Of a stretch of 33,207 nt of DNA, positions 13,710-20,734 are shown in pieces. This DNA is from a virus. The stretch's first letter is position 1. Each line of letters starts with the position of its first letter. A program made the position numbers and the translations under genes. The notes below the pieces were generated by a model. That model saw only the letters and a program-made list of their open reading frames with translations. It was not told the origin of the DNA and made no database searches. The stretch lies in the IMG/VR virus record IMGVR_UViG_3300035211_000217, positions 1-33,207 of that record; one strand, given 5' to 3'.

Positions 13710-14654
13710 ATGATTCAGCAAGCGACAAGAGCGGTTCCCAGGCTTGACCTGGGCGTCGCCTTCCACGAATACGATCCTTCGACGGACGGCTTTATCGCCG
13801 ACCAGGTACTACCTCCGCTGCCGGTCCAGAAAAAGGCGGCGACTCTGTCGGTAATTACCAGAGAGAACCGCAAGGTGCCTAATGTTGACCACGCGAACGG
13901 CGGGACGTTTAACAGGGTGGTACTGACAAGTGAGGACATGGATTATGTCTGCAAGGACCGCGGGCTCGAGGGCCAGCTTACCGATGAGGACAGGGGCAAT
14001 TACGCAAGTGATTACGACTCCGAGTACGAGACCACGCAGAATGTCACGCAGCTAATGTACCTGGCCAGGGAAAAGCGAGTAAAAGCGGCCGTTTTCAATA
14101 CGACCACGTTTACCGGCGCCAGTCTGTATAAGGACTATTCCGGAACGCCGTGGGATACCGTGACAACCAACGTAATCGTCCAGATAAATTACGCCAAGGA
14201 AAAGGTACGTCTTAATACCGGTGTAAAGCCGGACTCACTGCTCATAGGTGAGGCGGCTATGAATAATCTGCTGGCCAATACGGTTATACTGGCCAGGTTC
14301 CCGGGCGCTCCTATGATTTCCGAAGCCGATCTTCGTAATAATATGGCCAGGATATTCGGCCTATCCAACCTGATAGTGGGCGGCCAGGTAGAAGATTCGG
14401 CCAAAGAGGGCCAGAGTTTCTCGGCATCCGATATCTGGGGCGATGATTACGCCCTGATATTTAAGAGAGCGCAGGGCAGTATGGCATCCCCCGGACTGGG
14501 CAGACAGCCGGAATGGAGCGGAGTCGAGAACGGACTCGGCCGGGTTGTGCAGTATCGCGAAGAGCAGACGGAATCGGACATCTACAGGGTACGCGATTTC
14601 TCGACTGAAAAACTTTTCGATGAATATTTCGGATTCCTTCTGAAGATCGATTAG
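13710..14654 (+). CDS. Major capsid protein, lambda gpE family
   Basis: The shell subunit of HK97 fold. The 314-residue length fits lambda gpE-type capsids. Typical features are the N-terminal DGFIADQVLPPLPVQKKA, the acidic extended segment LEGQLTDEDRGNYASDYDSE, a long helix (TQNVTQLMYLAREKRVKAAV), and the spine region INYAKEKVRLNTGVKPDSLL. GEAAMNNLLANTVIL and the C-terminal IYRVRDFSTEKLFDEYFGFL complete it. GGGAG at 13698-13702 is the ribosome site. It has no polyserine tail, unlike the decoration protein. A stable palindrome follows the stop. Confidence 0.95.
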   Translation: MIQQATRAVPRLDLGVAFHEYDPSTDGFIADQVLPPLPVQKKAATLSVITRENRKVPNVDHANGGTFNRVVLTSEDMDYVCKDRGLEGQLTDEDRGNYASDYDSEYETTQNVTQLMYLAREKRVKAAVFNTTTFTGASLYKDYSGTPWDTVTTNVIVQINYAKEKVRLNTGVKPDSLLIGEAAMNNLLANTVILARFPGAPMISEADLRNNMARIFGLSNLIVGGQVEDSAKEGQSFSASDIWGDDYALIFKRAQGSMASPGLGRQPEWSGVENGLGRVVQYREEQTESDIYRVRDFSTEKLFDEYFGFLLKID

Positions 14655-14661
14655 TAATGTC

Positions 14662-14682
14662 AAGGTGCCGGACCGGCACCTT
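14662..14682 (+). terminator. Palindromic hairpin after capsid gene
   Basis: AAGGTGCCG-GAC-CGGCACCTT, a perfect 9-bp stem beginning 8 bases after the capsid stop and followed by GGTTTT. It shares the GTGCCG/CGGCAC core with three other sites. It could reduce downstream transcription or protect the capsid message end. Confidence 0.55.
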
Positions 14683-14698
14683 GGTTTTCGGATGCTTT

Positions 14699-15028
14699 AT
14701 GGTAAATGATAGCTTTGAGAGAACTCTGAAGCAGGCAGCCGATTCGTTCTTTTCACTGCCGGGTACGTGCTATGTGACTTATTTCCCTGCATTGGGACCG
14801 GCCCGGCGGATAAAGGCTGTTATAGATCACCAGGATGTCGAGGATGGCCGCGAGGCGGTCGAGATACTGGTTAAAAACGATTCGAGCTCGGGTATAGCAT
14901 CGGCGGAAATTAATACCGGCGGCGATAAAGTGGAAATCAGCCAGCGGATGAACAAACGGCCGGTCCGAATGAGTGTCGTCGAGATAATACACCATGATGC
15001 CGCGATGTTAAAACTAAAATTAGTGTAA
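14699..15028 (+). CDS. Head-tail joining protein candidate (gpFII position)
   Basis: ATG 14699 is chosen over 14657 because the earlier start would put the post-capsid hairpin inside the gene. The 109-residue product is beta-rich (TCYVTYFPALGPARRIKAVI, then AEINTGGDKVEISQRM) and ends in MLKLKLV. Position between capsid and a Z-like protein, and size, match the small lambda head-completion and joining proteins such as FII. Sequence resemblance is only general. It likely forms the ring between connector and tail. Confidence 0.6.
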   Translation: MVNDSFERTLKQAADSFFSLPGTCYVTYFPALGPARRIKAVIDHQDVEDGREAVEILVKNDSSSGIASAEINTGGDKVEISQRMNKRPVRMSVVEIIHHDAAMLKLKLV

Positions 15029-15049
15029 AGCGAATAGCGTGTAGCGTAT
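15029..15049 (+). repeat. Heptamer array overlapping a start codon
   Basis: Three units, AGCGAAT, AGCGTGT and AGCGTAT, fill the gap between genes. The ATG of the next gene at 15048 lies in the last unit, so no ordinary ribosome site is present. Confidence 0.65.
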
Positions 15050-15650
15050 GCTGGAAATTACGTATGACAAGGCGAAGTTAAAGAAGCTCGAAAGAGAGCT
15101 GCGGAGGTTTCCCAAATCGCTGCCGAAGGTAATGAGCCGCGGCCTTAACCGAACGGGCTCATCGGCCCGGACGCAGATAGCAAGGAGTTTGTCGAAAAAG
15201 ACCGGCCTTAAGGTAGGCGAGGTCCGCAGTAAACTGCATCTGCAGAAGGCGAATTACAGCTTCTGGCAGTCGTCGGTAACGGTATCGGCGAAGAGAATAT
15301 CACTCAAATACCTGAAACCCCGAAAGACCGCCAAAGGCTTATCCGTTAAACAGGGAAAAAAACGCGTTCGAATCACGAAGGCGTTCGAGGCACTGAAGGG
15401 GTGGTTTATAAGACTGCCGGCAGCCGGCGGGTACAAATCGACTATCGGGGTCGCCGAGGCGGTCGAGATTGATGCGGCGGTCAAGGAAAAGAGGCTGCCG
15501 GTCGGGCGGATAAAGGGGCCGGTGCTGTCGCAGGTGTTTAGCTCGGCACAGGATGAGGCGGACCGGATATATAACGAGTCGCTGGCCAGGCTCGAAAAGA
15601 ATATCGATGACCAGGTGAAACTGATTTTGAGCAAGCGTATTCCGGCATAA
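15048..15650 (+). CDS. Minor tail protein, gpZ-like
   Basis: A 200-residue basic protein matching the layout of lambda gpZ-type tail completion proteins: an N-terminal helix (KAKLKKLERELRRFPKSLPK), the typical ALNR-like turn seen here as MSRGLNRTGSSARTQIA, a beta section ISLKYLKPRKTAKGLSVKQG, then a C-terminal helical part with EADRIYNESLARLEKNIDDQ. These proteins finish tails so that they join to heads. The start codon lies inside a heptamer array with no obvious ribosome site, so it is probably read by coupling to the gene 20 bases upstream. Confidence 0.8.
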   Translation: MLEITYDKAKLKKLERELRRFPKSLPKVMSRGLNRTGSSARTQIARSLSKKTGLKVGEVRSKLHLQKANYSFWQSSVTVSAKRISLKYLKPRKTAKGLSVKQGKKRVRITKAFEALKGWFIRLPAAGGYKSTIGVAEAVEIDAAVKEKRLPVGRIKGPVLSQVFSSAQDEADRIYNESLARLEKNIDDQVKLILSKRIPA

Positions 15651-15702
15651 AAAATAAAAATGTAAAAAGCAAAATGCAAAGTTTTTGATATTTGATATTG
15701 AT
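15651..15702 (+). repeat. Dispersed AT-rich intergenic repeat, copy D (short)
   Basis: Left arm (AAAAATGTAAAAAGCAAAAT) joined directly to the right arm (TTTTTGATATTTGATATTGA) without the GC core. It fills the entire gap up to the next start. Confidence 0.65.
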
Positions 15703-16185
15703 ATGGCTGATCCGATTATTGAACTGATTGCGGTAAAGATAGAAGAGGCGATAAACGCCGTGACAACGGCGAATGGCTTCAATCAGGACCTTACCGCCGT
15801 GAGGCCGAAACGAATCGATCTGAAAAATGATCTCAATTCCGATAAGACGGTATTTATCCGGCAGGAAGCGGCGGCGGTCGATGAGGATGTTTCGACTACC
15901 GATGAGATTACATGGATGCAGGGATTTCTCCTGTCGGCGCTGGTGATAGATTCCGATACAGAGACCGATTCGATAGATATCCGCCTGAACAGGATAGTGG
16001 CCGATATCCTTAAACAGCTTCTAAGTGACACCTATTTCACTATGGGCGGTCTGGCTGAAGGCGTTTTTCCCCGCTCGACGGAGGTGGCGGCTTATATGTT
16101 CGGCCAGGACTATGCCGGTATCGATATAAGAATCGAGGTCCGGTACACGACGGACTTTGGTGATCCGTTCAGTCAAAATTATTAA
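15703..16185 (+). CDS. Tail terminator candidate (gpU-like)
   Basis: ATG 15703 is preferred to a TTG at 15685 lying in repeat DNA. The 160-residue acidic protein (MADPIIELIAVKIEEAINAV, then SDTETDSIDIRLNRIVADIL) has the helix-strand order of small tail-terminator proteins and sits between Z-like and tube genes exactly as lambda U does between Z and V. The terminator ring stops tube growth and binds the head. Direct sequence identity to gpU is not evident to me, so the call rests mainly on order and fold-like pattern. Confidence 0.7.
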   Translation: MADPIIELIAVKIEEAINAVTTANGFNQDLTAVRPKRIDLKNDLNSDKTVFIRQEAAAVDEDVSTTDEITWMQGFLLSALVIDSDTETDSIDIRLNRIVADILKQLLSDTYFTMGGLAEGVFPRSTEVAAYMFGQDYAGIDIRIEVRYTTDFGDPFSQNY

Positions 16186-16212
16186 AAAAAATAAATGTAA
16201 AAGGAGCCAATT

Positions 16213-16644
16213 ATGATTGGACATGGAACTACATTATCCGGTGCCTCGCTCGGGACGATAGGCAAGCTGACTAATCTCGACTGGTCAGGGATCATTAACG
16301 ACGATGTCGAGATTACTGATTTCGATTCTCCGGACCTGTTTCGCGAGTTCGAGCCCGGTCTGAAGGATGCCGGTGAGATAACGGCGGACCTCAAATATGA
16401 TGCGACCCTGTTCAAGACACTGTTCGATGAAGTCAAATCGCCGACCACCCAGCAGTTTACGATAACAAGGGGCAGTAATTCGCTAATTGTGCCGGGCTAT
16501 CTCAAAAGCACTAATCTGGGCGTCCCGATGGGCGATACGATGATGTCACCGATTACCATCAAATGTACGGGAAAGCCGTACTATCCTTCGTCCAGCTCGT
16601 CTTCCAGCAGCTCATCGAGCAGCTCATCGTCAAGCAGCTCGTAA
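16213..16644 (+). CDS. Tail tube protein (gpV position) with polyserine tail
   Basis: The 125-residue body is a beta protein with Asp/Gly turns (INDDVEITDFDSPDLFREFE, LKDAGEITADLKYD, GSNSLIVPGYLKSTNLGVPM), as in tube proteins that stack as hexamer rings. Residues 126-143 are 18 serines. In lambda gpV the same C-terminal position holds a surface Ig-like domain that is dispensable for tail assembly, so the serine tail replaces a surface appendage. AAAAGGAGC at 16199-16207 is a good ribosome site. The following genes are the tail chaperones, as expected. Confidence 0.82.
   Translation: MIGHGTTLSGASLGTIGKLTNLDWSGIINDDVEITDFDSPDLFREFEPGLKDAGEITADLKYDATLFKTLFDEVKSPTTQQFTITRGSNSLIVPGYLKSTNLGVPMGDTMMSPITIKCTGKPYYPSSSSSSSSSSSSSSSSSS
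16588..16641 (+). repeat. Polyserine tract 2 (18 codons)
   Basis: An uninterrupted serine run of mixed TCN/AGC codons ending at the tail tube stop. AGCAGCTC and TCATCGAGC sub-motifs are shared with tract 1. Confidence 0.9.
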
Positions 16645-16747
16645 AAGAAAAATAAAAATGTAAAAAGCAAAATGCAAAATTAAGCAGGCTTCGCAGGACG
16701 AAACATTAATTTTGATATTTGTTTTTTGATTTTACTGAAAGGATTTT
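16645..16747 (+). repeat. Dispersed AT-rich intergenic repeat, copy E
   Basis: Left arm AAAATGTAAAAAGCAAAATG, GC core with GCAGGCTTCGCAGGACG, and right arm TTTTGATATTTGTTTTTTGA. CTGAAAGGA at its end is the ribosome site of the chaperone gene. Confidence 0.7.
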
Positions 16748-17143
16748 ATGGACTGGGCAAAAAAGGAAGCGTTTTTCTCCGCGAAGGTACCGTTCGAGGA
16801 AATGGAGTCACCTCAGATCGGCAGATTCAAGGTGTACGGTCTTACCGTGGGCGAAAAGGACGAGTTCGAAAATACAACGCTGAAGCTGGAAGGCAAGAGG
16901 ACATTCCGGCTGGCGAACGCACGCGCGCAGCTAATGCTCAACTGTGTTCGTGACAAGAACGGAGTTCGGCTTTTTGACGAAGCGGATATGGGCAGACTGC
17001 TGGCAATGCCGGCATTAACGGCCGAGCCGATAATCGACTGCGCACGCAGGCTCTCCGGAATGAACGCCGGCGAGCTGGAGGAGCTGGTAAAAAACTCACC
17101 GACGGACCCGGGGCCGAAGAGCGGAGATTCCGCCACCGGTTAG
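16748..17143 (+). CDS. Tail assembly chaperone (gpG-like)
   Basis: A 131-residue protein located between tail tube and tape measure genes, the fixed place of tail chaperones. It begins with a strand-rich part (FSAKVPFEEMESPQIGRFKV) and continues with helices (FRLANARAQLMLNCVRDKNG, then ALTAEPIIDCARRLSGMNAG). In lambda the G and GT chaperones coat the tape measure during tail assembly. Near its end, codons GTA AAA AAC contain the slippery heptamer A AAA AAC at 17089-17095, and the -1 frame continues into the T-like frame downstream. Without slippage the ribosome stops at 17141-17143. Confidence 0.85.
   Translation: MDWAKKEAFFSAKVPFEEMESPQIGRFKVYGLTVGEKDEFENTTLKLEGKRTFRLANARAQLMLNCVRDKNGVRLFDEADMGRLLAMPALTAEPIIDCARRLSGMNAGELEELVKNSPTDPGPKSGDSATG
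17089..17095 (+). other. Programmed -1 frameshift site A AAA AAC
   Basis: In the G-like frame the codons are GTA AAA AAC, so both tRNAs can re-pair one base back on AAA AAA. The -1 frame then runs open through 17388. A possible stimulatory stem GCGGA/TCCGC lies at 17121-17133, somewhat far downstream. The fusion would span 16748-17388. Confidence 0.85.
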
Positions 17144-17184
17144 CCGGCTGGCTGGGCTGGACGGTAGCCGAGCTCGAAGAGCGG

Positions 17185-17388
17185 ATGAGTGCCTACGAGC
17201 TGCAGGAGAAGAGGCTGCTGGAAGAGATAGAGCCGTGGGGCGTTAAGGCGATGGCCAAGGCGGCCTGGCTGGTCTGCTGCTCGATGGGCTATAAAAAGAG
17301 CTTTAATAAATTTTATGAATTTTTCTGTAAATATGATAATCAGCACAGCGAAGAGCAGGAAGACGGGTTCTTCGAGCAGTTCAGATAA
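17185..17388 (+). CDS. Tail assembly chaperone T-like frame, expressed by -1 frameshift
   Basis: An ATG opens this frame at 17185, but the conserved part begins before it: from 17095 the same frame reads ...RFRHRLAGWLGWTVAELEER, then MSAYELQEKRLLEEIEPWGV. The LG.TV.EL..RMSA.EL and EPWG pattern is the usual signature of gpT-type tail proteins, so the real product should be a G-T fusion made by slippage at 17089-17095. The frame relation is -1 and the frame is open across the junction. Internal starting at 17185 would remove part of the domain and has no good ribosome site. Confidence 0.82.
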   Translation: MSAYELQEKRLLEEIEPWGVKAMAKAAWLVCCSMGYKKSFNKFYEFFCKYDNQHSEEQEDGFFEQFR

Positions 17389-17471
17389 GAAAATCATAAT
17401 GCAAAATTCAAAATGCAAAATTAAGGACATGCTTCGCCTGATATTTTAAGAGTAGTTTCGCGGATTTGATC
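17389..17471 (+). repeat. Dispersed AT-rich intergenic repeat, copy F
   Basis: Left arm AATTCAAAATGCAAAATTAA followed by GGACATGCTTCGCCTGATAT, closely matching copy A (GGACAAGCTCCGCCTGATAT). The right arm is replaced by TTTCGCGGATTTGATC. Confidence 0.7.
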
Positions 17472-19178
17472 ATGGGAATAATGACAAAGGTCGGAGTCAG
17501 GTTCGTGGCCGATAACAGGTCGGCCAGGGGATTCAATTCGTTTAACCGGTCGCTGGCCAGGACGGGCAGGCAGCTTCTGACAATGGTGGGAGTTGGCGGG
17601 GGGCTTTACGGATTCAAGAGGTTAATGGAAGGCGCTGTATCGGCGGCGGGCAAACAGGAAGAGGCTGAACGTGCGCTGATAGCGGCGGTAAAGGGCAGGA
17701 TAGACCAGTATAAGACATTCGCAGCCGAGATGCAGAAGCAGACAAAATACGGCGACGAGCTGATACTTAACCAGATGGCCTATGCAACCAATCTGGGCGT
17801 GACGACGGACAAGCTTAAAGAGGCGACCGTTGCGGCGATAGGACTGGCCGCGAGGTTCAAGATAGACCTGGCCTCGGCCATGATGCTGGTGGGAAGAGCA
17901 TCGCAGGGCCAGACGCAGTTACTTACCCGTTACGGTATTGTTATCGACCAGACACTTTCCGACCAGGACAAGTTCAATGCCCTTCTCAAGATAGGCGCCG
18001 GTTCGTTCCGGCTGGCACAGGAAGAGGCAAAGACATCGGTCGGTATATACGAGCAGTATAAAAACGCCATGGGCGATATCGCCGAGGTGGTCGGCGAGCC
18101 GCTGATGAAGAACCTTACGGACCTGGCCAAGTGGATGACGAACAATAAAAAGCAGATACTGGATTTCATCGAGACGGTCGAGAGACCAATCAAGGCATTA
18201 ATCGAGCTTCATAGAATAGCTTCCGCTTTGCCGGATTTAAACCAATACGAAGAAAATTCAGCCGCAGCTTTAAGACAACAGAGAATGCCTGCCTGGGGAC
18301 CAAATGGTTTTTATTTTACCAATCCCCAGGAACAAGGATTACCTGTCGGCACGCTGGACATCCCGCCGGAGCGGATGCAGCATCTGGCCGAGATGCGGGC
18401 CCGGCTGAGAAGGATGGATGAGGCAGGAAAGATGTCACAGGGCTGGCTGAAAGAGCCGATGGAACCGGCCACTTATTCGGTCAAGCCGTTATCTGCCGAG
18501 CAGAAAAAGGCGGCGGAGATTCGAGGTAAGTATATACCGCTTATCGAAAAAGAGATCGCACTTACCGGCAAGGTGGGAGAGGCACACTGGCACGCGGCCA
18601 AGATGATAGAGCTCGAGACGGCCCTGCAAAAGGCCAATATTCAGAATACGGCCGAGGGGATCGAACTTCGGGAGGAAATGGTGCAGACCATTGACAGACT
18701 CTCGGAGGCACAGAAACTGGCACGGATAGCGGACGATATAGGCGATTCGTTCGCCAGTGCGTTCGAGACTATAATTACCAGGGGCGGCGAGGCCAGGGAC
18801 GTTATAAAGGCCCTGCTACGCGATATAGCCAGCAGTGTGCTTCGCAACCTGATCATTCAGCCGCTTGCCGCCGGTATAAGCGCGGGGATCGGCGGGGCGA
18901 TGGGTATTAAGCCTCCGAGCGGTCAACACGGCGGTGAGGTATTAAGGACGGGACTGGCGGTGATCCATAAGGGCGAGACGCTTTCGGGCGTCAATAACAG
19001 CTACGGCGGGCGGGGCGATGTGGTGATTAATTTCCAGAATCTGGGCACGCCGCAGGGGATGGTCAGCTATGATCAGCAGATAGCAGAGAACAAGAGAATT
19101 ATAACCGTGGTCGTAAACGATGCCATAAGGGGCGGAGCGGTCAAGGGAATGGTCAAGGAGATCATTGCCAGCAGTTAA
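17472..19178 (+). CDS. Tail tape measure protein
   Basis: The tape measure sets tail length and is ejected ahead of DNA. ATG 17472 is chosen over a TTG at 17466. The 568-residue protein starts with a basic segment (VGVRFVADNRSARGFNSFNR), then a Gly-rich hydrophobic stretch (LLTMVGVGGGLYGFKRL) and long helices (EAERALIAAVKGRIDQYKTF, VTTDKLKEATVAAIGLAARF). A C-terminal glycine-rich amphipathic part (LIIQPLAAGISAGIGGAMGI) and HGGEVLRTGLAVIHKGETLS follow, common in tape measures. At about 1.5 angstrom per residue this predicts a tail near 85 nm. An AT-rich insertion-like patch lies at about 18208-18350. No lytic domain is visible. Confidence 0.9.
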   Translation: MGIMTKVGVRFVADNRSARGFNSFNRSLARTGRQLLTMVGVGGGLYGFKRLMEGAVSAAGKQEEAERALIAAVKGRIDQYKTFAAEMQKQTKYGDELILNQMAYATNLGVTTDKLKEATVAAIGLAARFKIDLASAMMLVGRASQGQTQLLTRYGIVIDQTLSDQDKFNALLKIGAGSFRLAQEEAKTSVGIYEQYKNAMGDIAEVVGEPLMKNLTDLAKWMTNNKKQILDFIETVERPIKALIELHRIASALPDLNQYEENSAAALRQQRMPAWGPNGFYFTNPQEQGLPVGTLDIPPERMQHLAEMRARLRRMDEAGKMSQGWLKEPMEPATYSVKPLSAEQKKAAEIRGKYIPLIEKEIALTGKVGEAHWHAAKMIELETALQKANIQNTAEGIELREEMVQTIDRLSEAQKLARIADDIGDSFASAFETIITRGGEARDVIKALLRDIASSVLRNLIIQPLAAGISAGIGGAMGIKPPSGQHGGEVLRTGLAVIHKGETLSGVNNSYGGRGDVVINFQNLGTPQGMVSYDQQIAENKRIITVVVNDAIRGGAVKGMVKEIIASS

Positions 19179-19188
19179 GGTGACATAA

Positions 19189-19689
19189 ATGTGGTACAGA
19201 TTTCCGCAGCTCGAAGGAAGAATGGTTATCGAGGGTTATTCGAAGGGTAAGGCCTTCGATCCTACTTACCGGTCCGATTTTACGGCCGGTTATCAGGTCC
19301 GCCGCTCGCGGGCGACCTGGGTACCTGACCAGTACGAATGTACATTGCGGGTGCTGACGGAAACGGATCGAGCGGCACTGGAGACACTGCAGGAAAATGT
19401 AAACTACGGGGCGGACAAGTTCTGGTGGTATAACCGGAAAGAGGGCAGGACGATTTTCGTATGCTTCGCCGAAGGATGCCTGCCGCTCAAATTCAATATT
19501 GAGCCCAAAAACCCCAATAAGTATCAGACCAAACTGATACTTCGACAAGTGGATACGGTCGAATCGGAAAGCTCGTCACTGTCAAGCTCATCGAGCAGCT
19601 CGTCTTCGTCTTCATCGTCGAGCAGCTCGTCTTCCGAATCTTCCAGCAGCTCGTTTTCGTCTTCTTCTTCTTCTTCAAGCAGTGCTTAG
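19189..19689 (+). CDS. Minor tail protein, gpM-like, with polyserine tail
   Basis: A protein of 166 residues whose first 127 form a beta-rich domain (MWYRFPQLEGRMVIEGYSKG, YQVRRSRATWVPDQYECTLR, FWWYNRKEGRTIFVCFAEGC). The order tape measure, M, L, K, then J supports an M-like tail-tip protein. Residues 128-165 are serine broken only by Leu, Glu and Phe, and the protein ends in Ala. The tail is again attached at the C-terminus of a complete domain. The gene starts 10 bases after the tape measure with GGTGA as a modest ribosome site. Confidence 0.78.
   Translation: MWYRFPQLEGRMVIEGYSKGKAFDPTYRSDFTAGYQVRRSRATWVPDQYECTLRVLTETDRAALETLQENVNYGADKFWWYNRKEGRTIFVCFAEGCLPLKFNIEPKNPNKYQTKLILRQVDTVESESSSLSSSSSSSSSSSSSSSSSSESSSSSFSSSSSSSSSA
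19570..19683 (+). repeat. Polyserine tract 3 (38 codons, few interruptions)
   Basis: Mixed TCN/AGC serine codons interrupted by single Leu, Glu and Phe codons, each one base away from a serine codon or nearly so. The end contains a plain TCTTCTTCTTCTTC run. Confidence 0.88.
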
Positions 19690-19700
19690 AAAGGAATATT

Positions 19701-20333
19701 ATGCCGGCGGATCTGGATGGTAAAATTATAGCCGAGTCGCGAAAGCTTGGAAGCTCATCGTCGTGGCTGTGGCTGCTGGCGGTAACGATAAACGGAGTGG
19801 CCGAGACTATACGGCTGGTTAATAATACCGAGAATATCGAATATTTCGGGTATACGTATACGCGGTGCAATTTCGAACTGGGGCCGTGGCAGTATACCGA
19901 ATCGGGGGAGCTGCCGACCAGGGAGCTGAAGATAACCAATATAGACCTGGTGAATTACCTGCTGCCTTACGTCGAGGACTACGACGGTATCATCGGAGCG
20001 CAGGTGATTACCGTACCGGTCAATTCAAATCATCTGGATGTGGATATGTCCGCAAAGGCGATGGACTTTATGGTGCTCGCCGGATCATCCAGTGAGCAGT
20101 GGATAGTATTCACGCTCGGAGCGCCCAATCCTCTTATCCAGTGGATACAAAGAAACAAATATTTCGCGGACTACTGCCCGTTCGTCTCGCGGTTCAAGGG
20201 CGCCGAGTGCGGATACGCGGGCGAAGAGACCGTATGCAACGGCCTGCTGTCACAGTGCAGGCAGTACGGCAACCAGACACGGTTCGGGGGTGAGCCGGGA
20301 TTAAGGTCGAAGACGGTGAGATTCACATGGTGA
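19701..20333 (+). CDS. Minor tail protein, gpL-like, with four-Cys metal site
   Basis: A 210-residue tail-tip protein. The C-terminal third has Cys159, Cys170, Cys179 and Cys186 (DYCPF, AECGY, VCNG, SQCRQ) before RFGGEPGL. Lambda gpL carries a [4Fe-4S] cluster on four C-terminal cysteines, so an iron-sulfur site is expected here by family. The N-terminal half is beta-rich with the typical RCNFELGPWQYTESGELPTR. It is preceded by AGAAAGGAA and overlaps the K-like gene by 7 bases. Confidence 0.88.
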   Translation: MPADLDGKIIAESRKLGSSSSWLWLLAVTINGVAETIRLVNNTENIEYFGYTYTRCNFELGPWQYTESGELPTRELKITNIDLVNYLLPYVEDYDGIIGAQVITVPVNSNHLDVDMSAKAMDFMVLAGSSSEQWIVFTLGAPNPLIQWIQRNKYFADYCPFVSRFKGAECGYAGEETVCNGLLSQCRQYGNQTRFGGEPGLRSKTVRFTW

Positions 20334-20734
20334 CGGCAATCGATATAGATATAACGGACCTGATGAACAAGCCTTATGCGGACAACGGGAGAGGGCCGGA
20401 CTCTTACGACTGCGCCGGATTGTTTTATGAGATTGCCGGAAGGCTGGGCCGGCTGATGCCAAATCCGGATACTCCCGCCGATCAGGATGGAAAGAACAGA
20501 ATATTCGAGGCGGTACTTAAAAATCATTTCGAGCGGATAGAAGGGCCGCGGGACTGGTGCGCTGCCGTGTTCCGGATATGGGATGAGGAAGATATGGAGA
20601 AGTGGCATATAGGTCATGTCCTGCCCGGATGCACGAGATTTATTCATATTACGGAAAAGACCTGCGTATGCACAACGTCACTAAACCACAGACACTGGCG
20701 GTTGATGCTGGAGGGGTTCTATAAATATGGCTGA
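20327..20734 (+). CDS. NlpC/P60-type tail-tip peptidase (gpK-like)
   Basis: A 135-residue cysteine peptidase domain predicted to cut cell-wall peptide cross-links at infection. The catalytic Cys is probably Cys29 in DSYDCAGLF, the His probably His94 in KWHIGHVL, and a third polar residue probably His107 in RFIHIT. Lambda gpK has an N-terminal JAMM domain before its NlpC/P60 part; that domain is missing here, so the protein is short. It overlaps the L-like and J-like genes on both sides, indicating coupled expression. Confidence 0.85.
   Translation: MVTAIDIDITDLMNKPYADNGRGPDSYDCAGLFYEIAGRLGRLMPNPDTPADQDGKNRIFEAVLKNHFERIEGPRDWCAAVFRIWDEEDMEKWHIGHVLPGCTRFIHITEKTCVCTTSLNHRHWRLMLEGFYKYG

Noticed and set aside
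14657-14698. Earlier start for the head-tail joining gene
   Set aside because: It would place the perfect post-capsid hairpin inside the coding region and adds a Cys-rich peptide unlike the rest.
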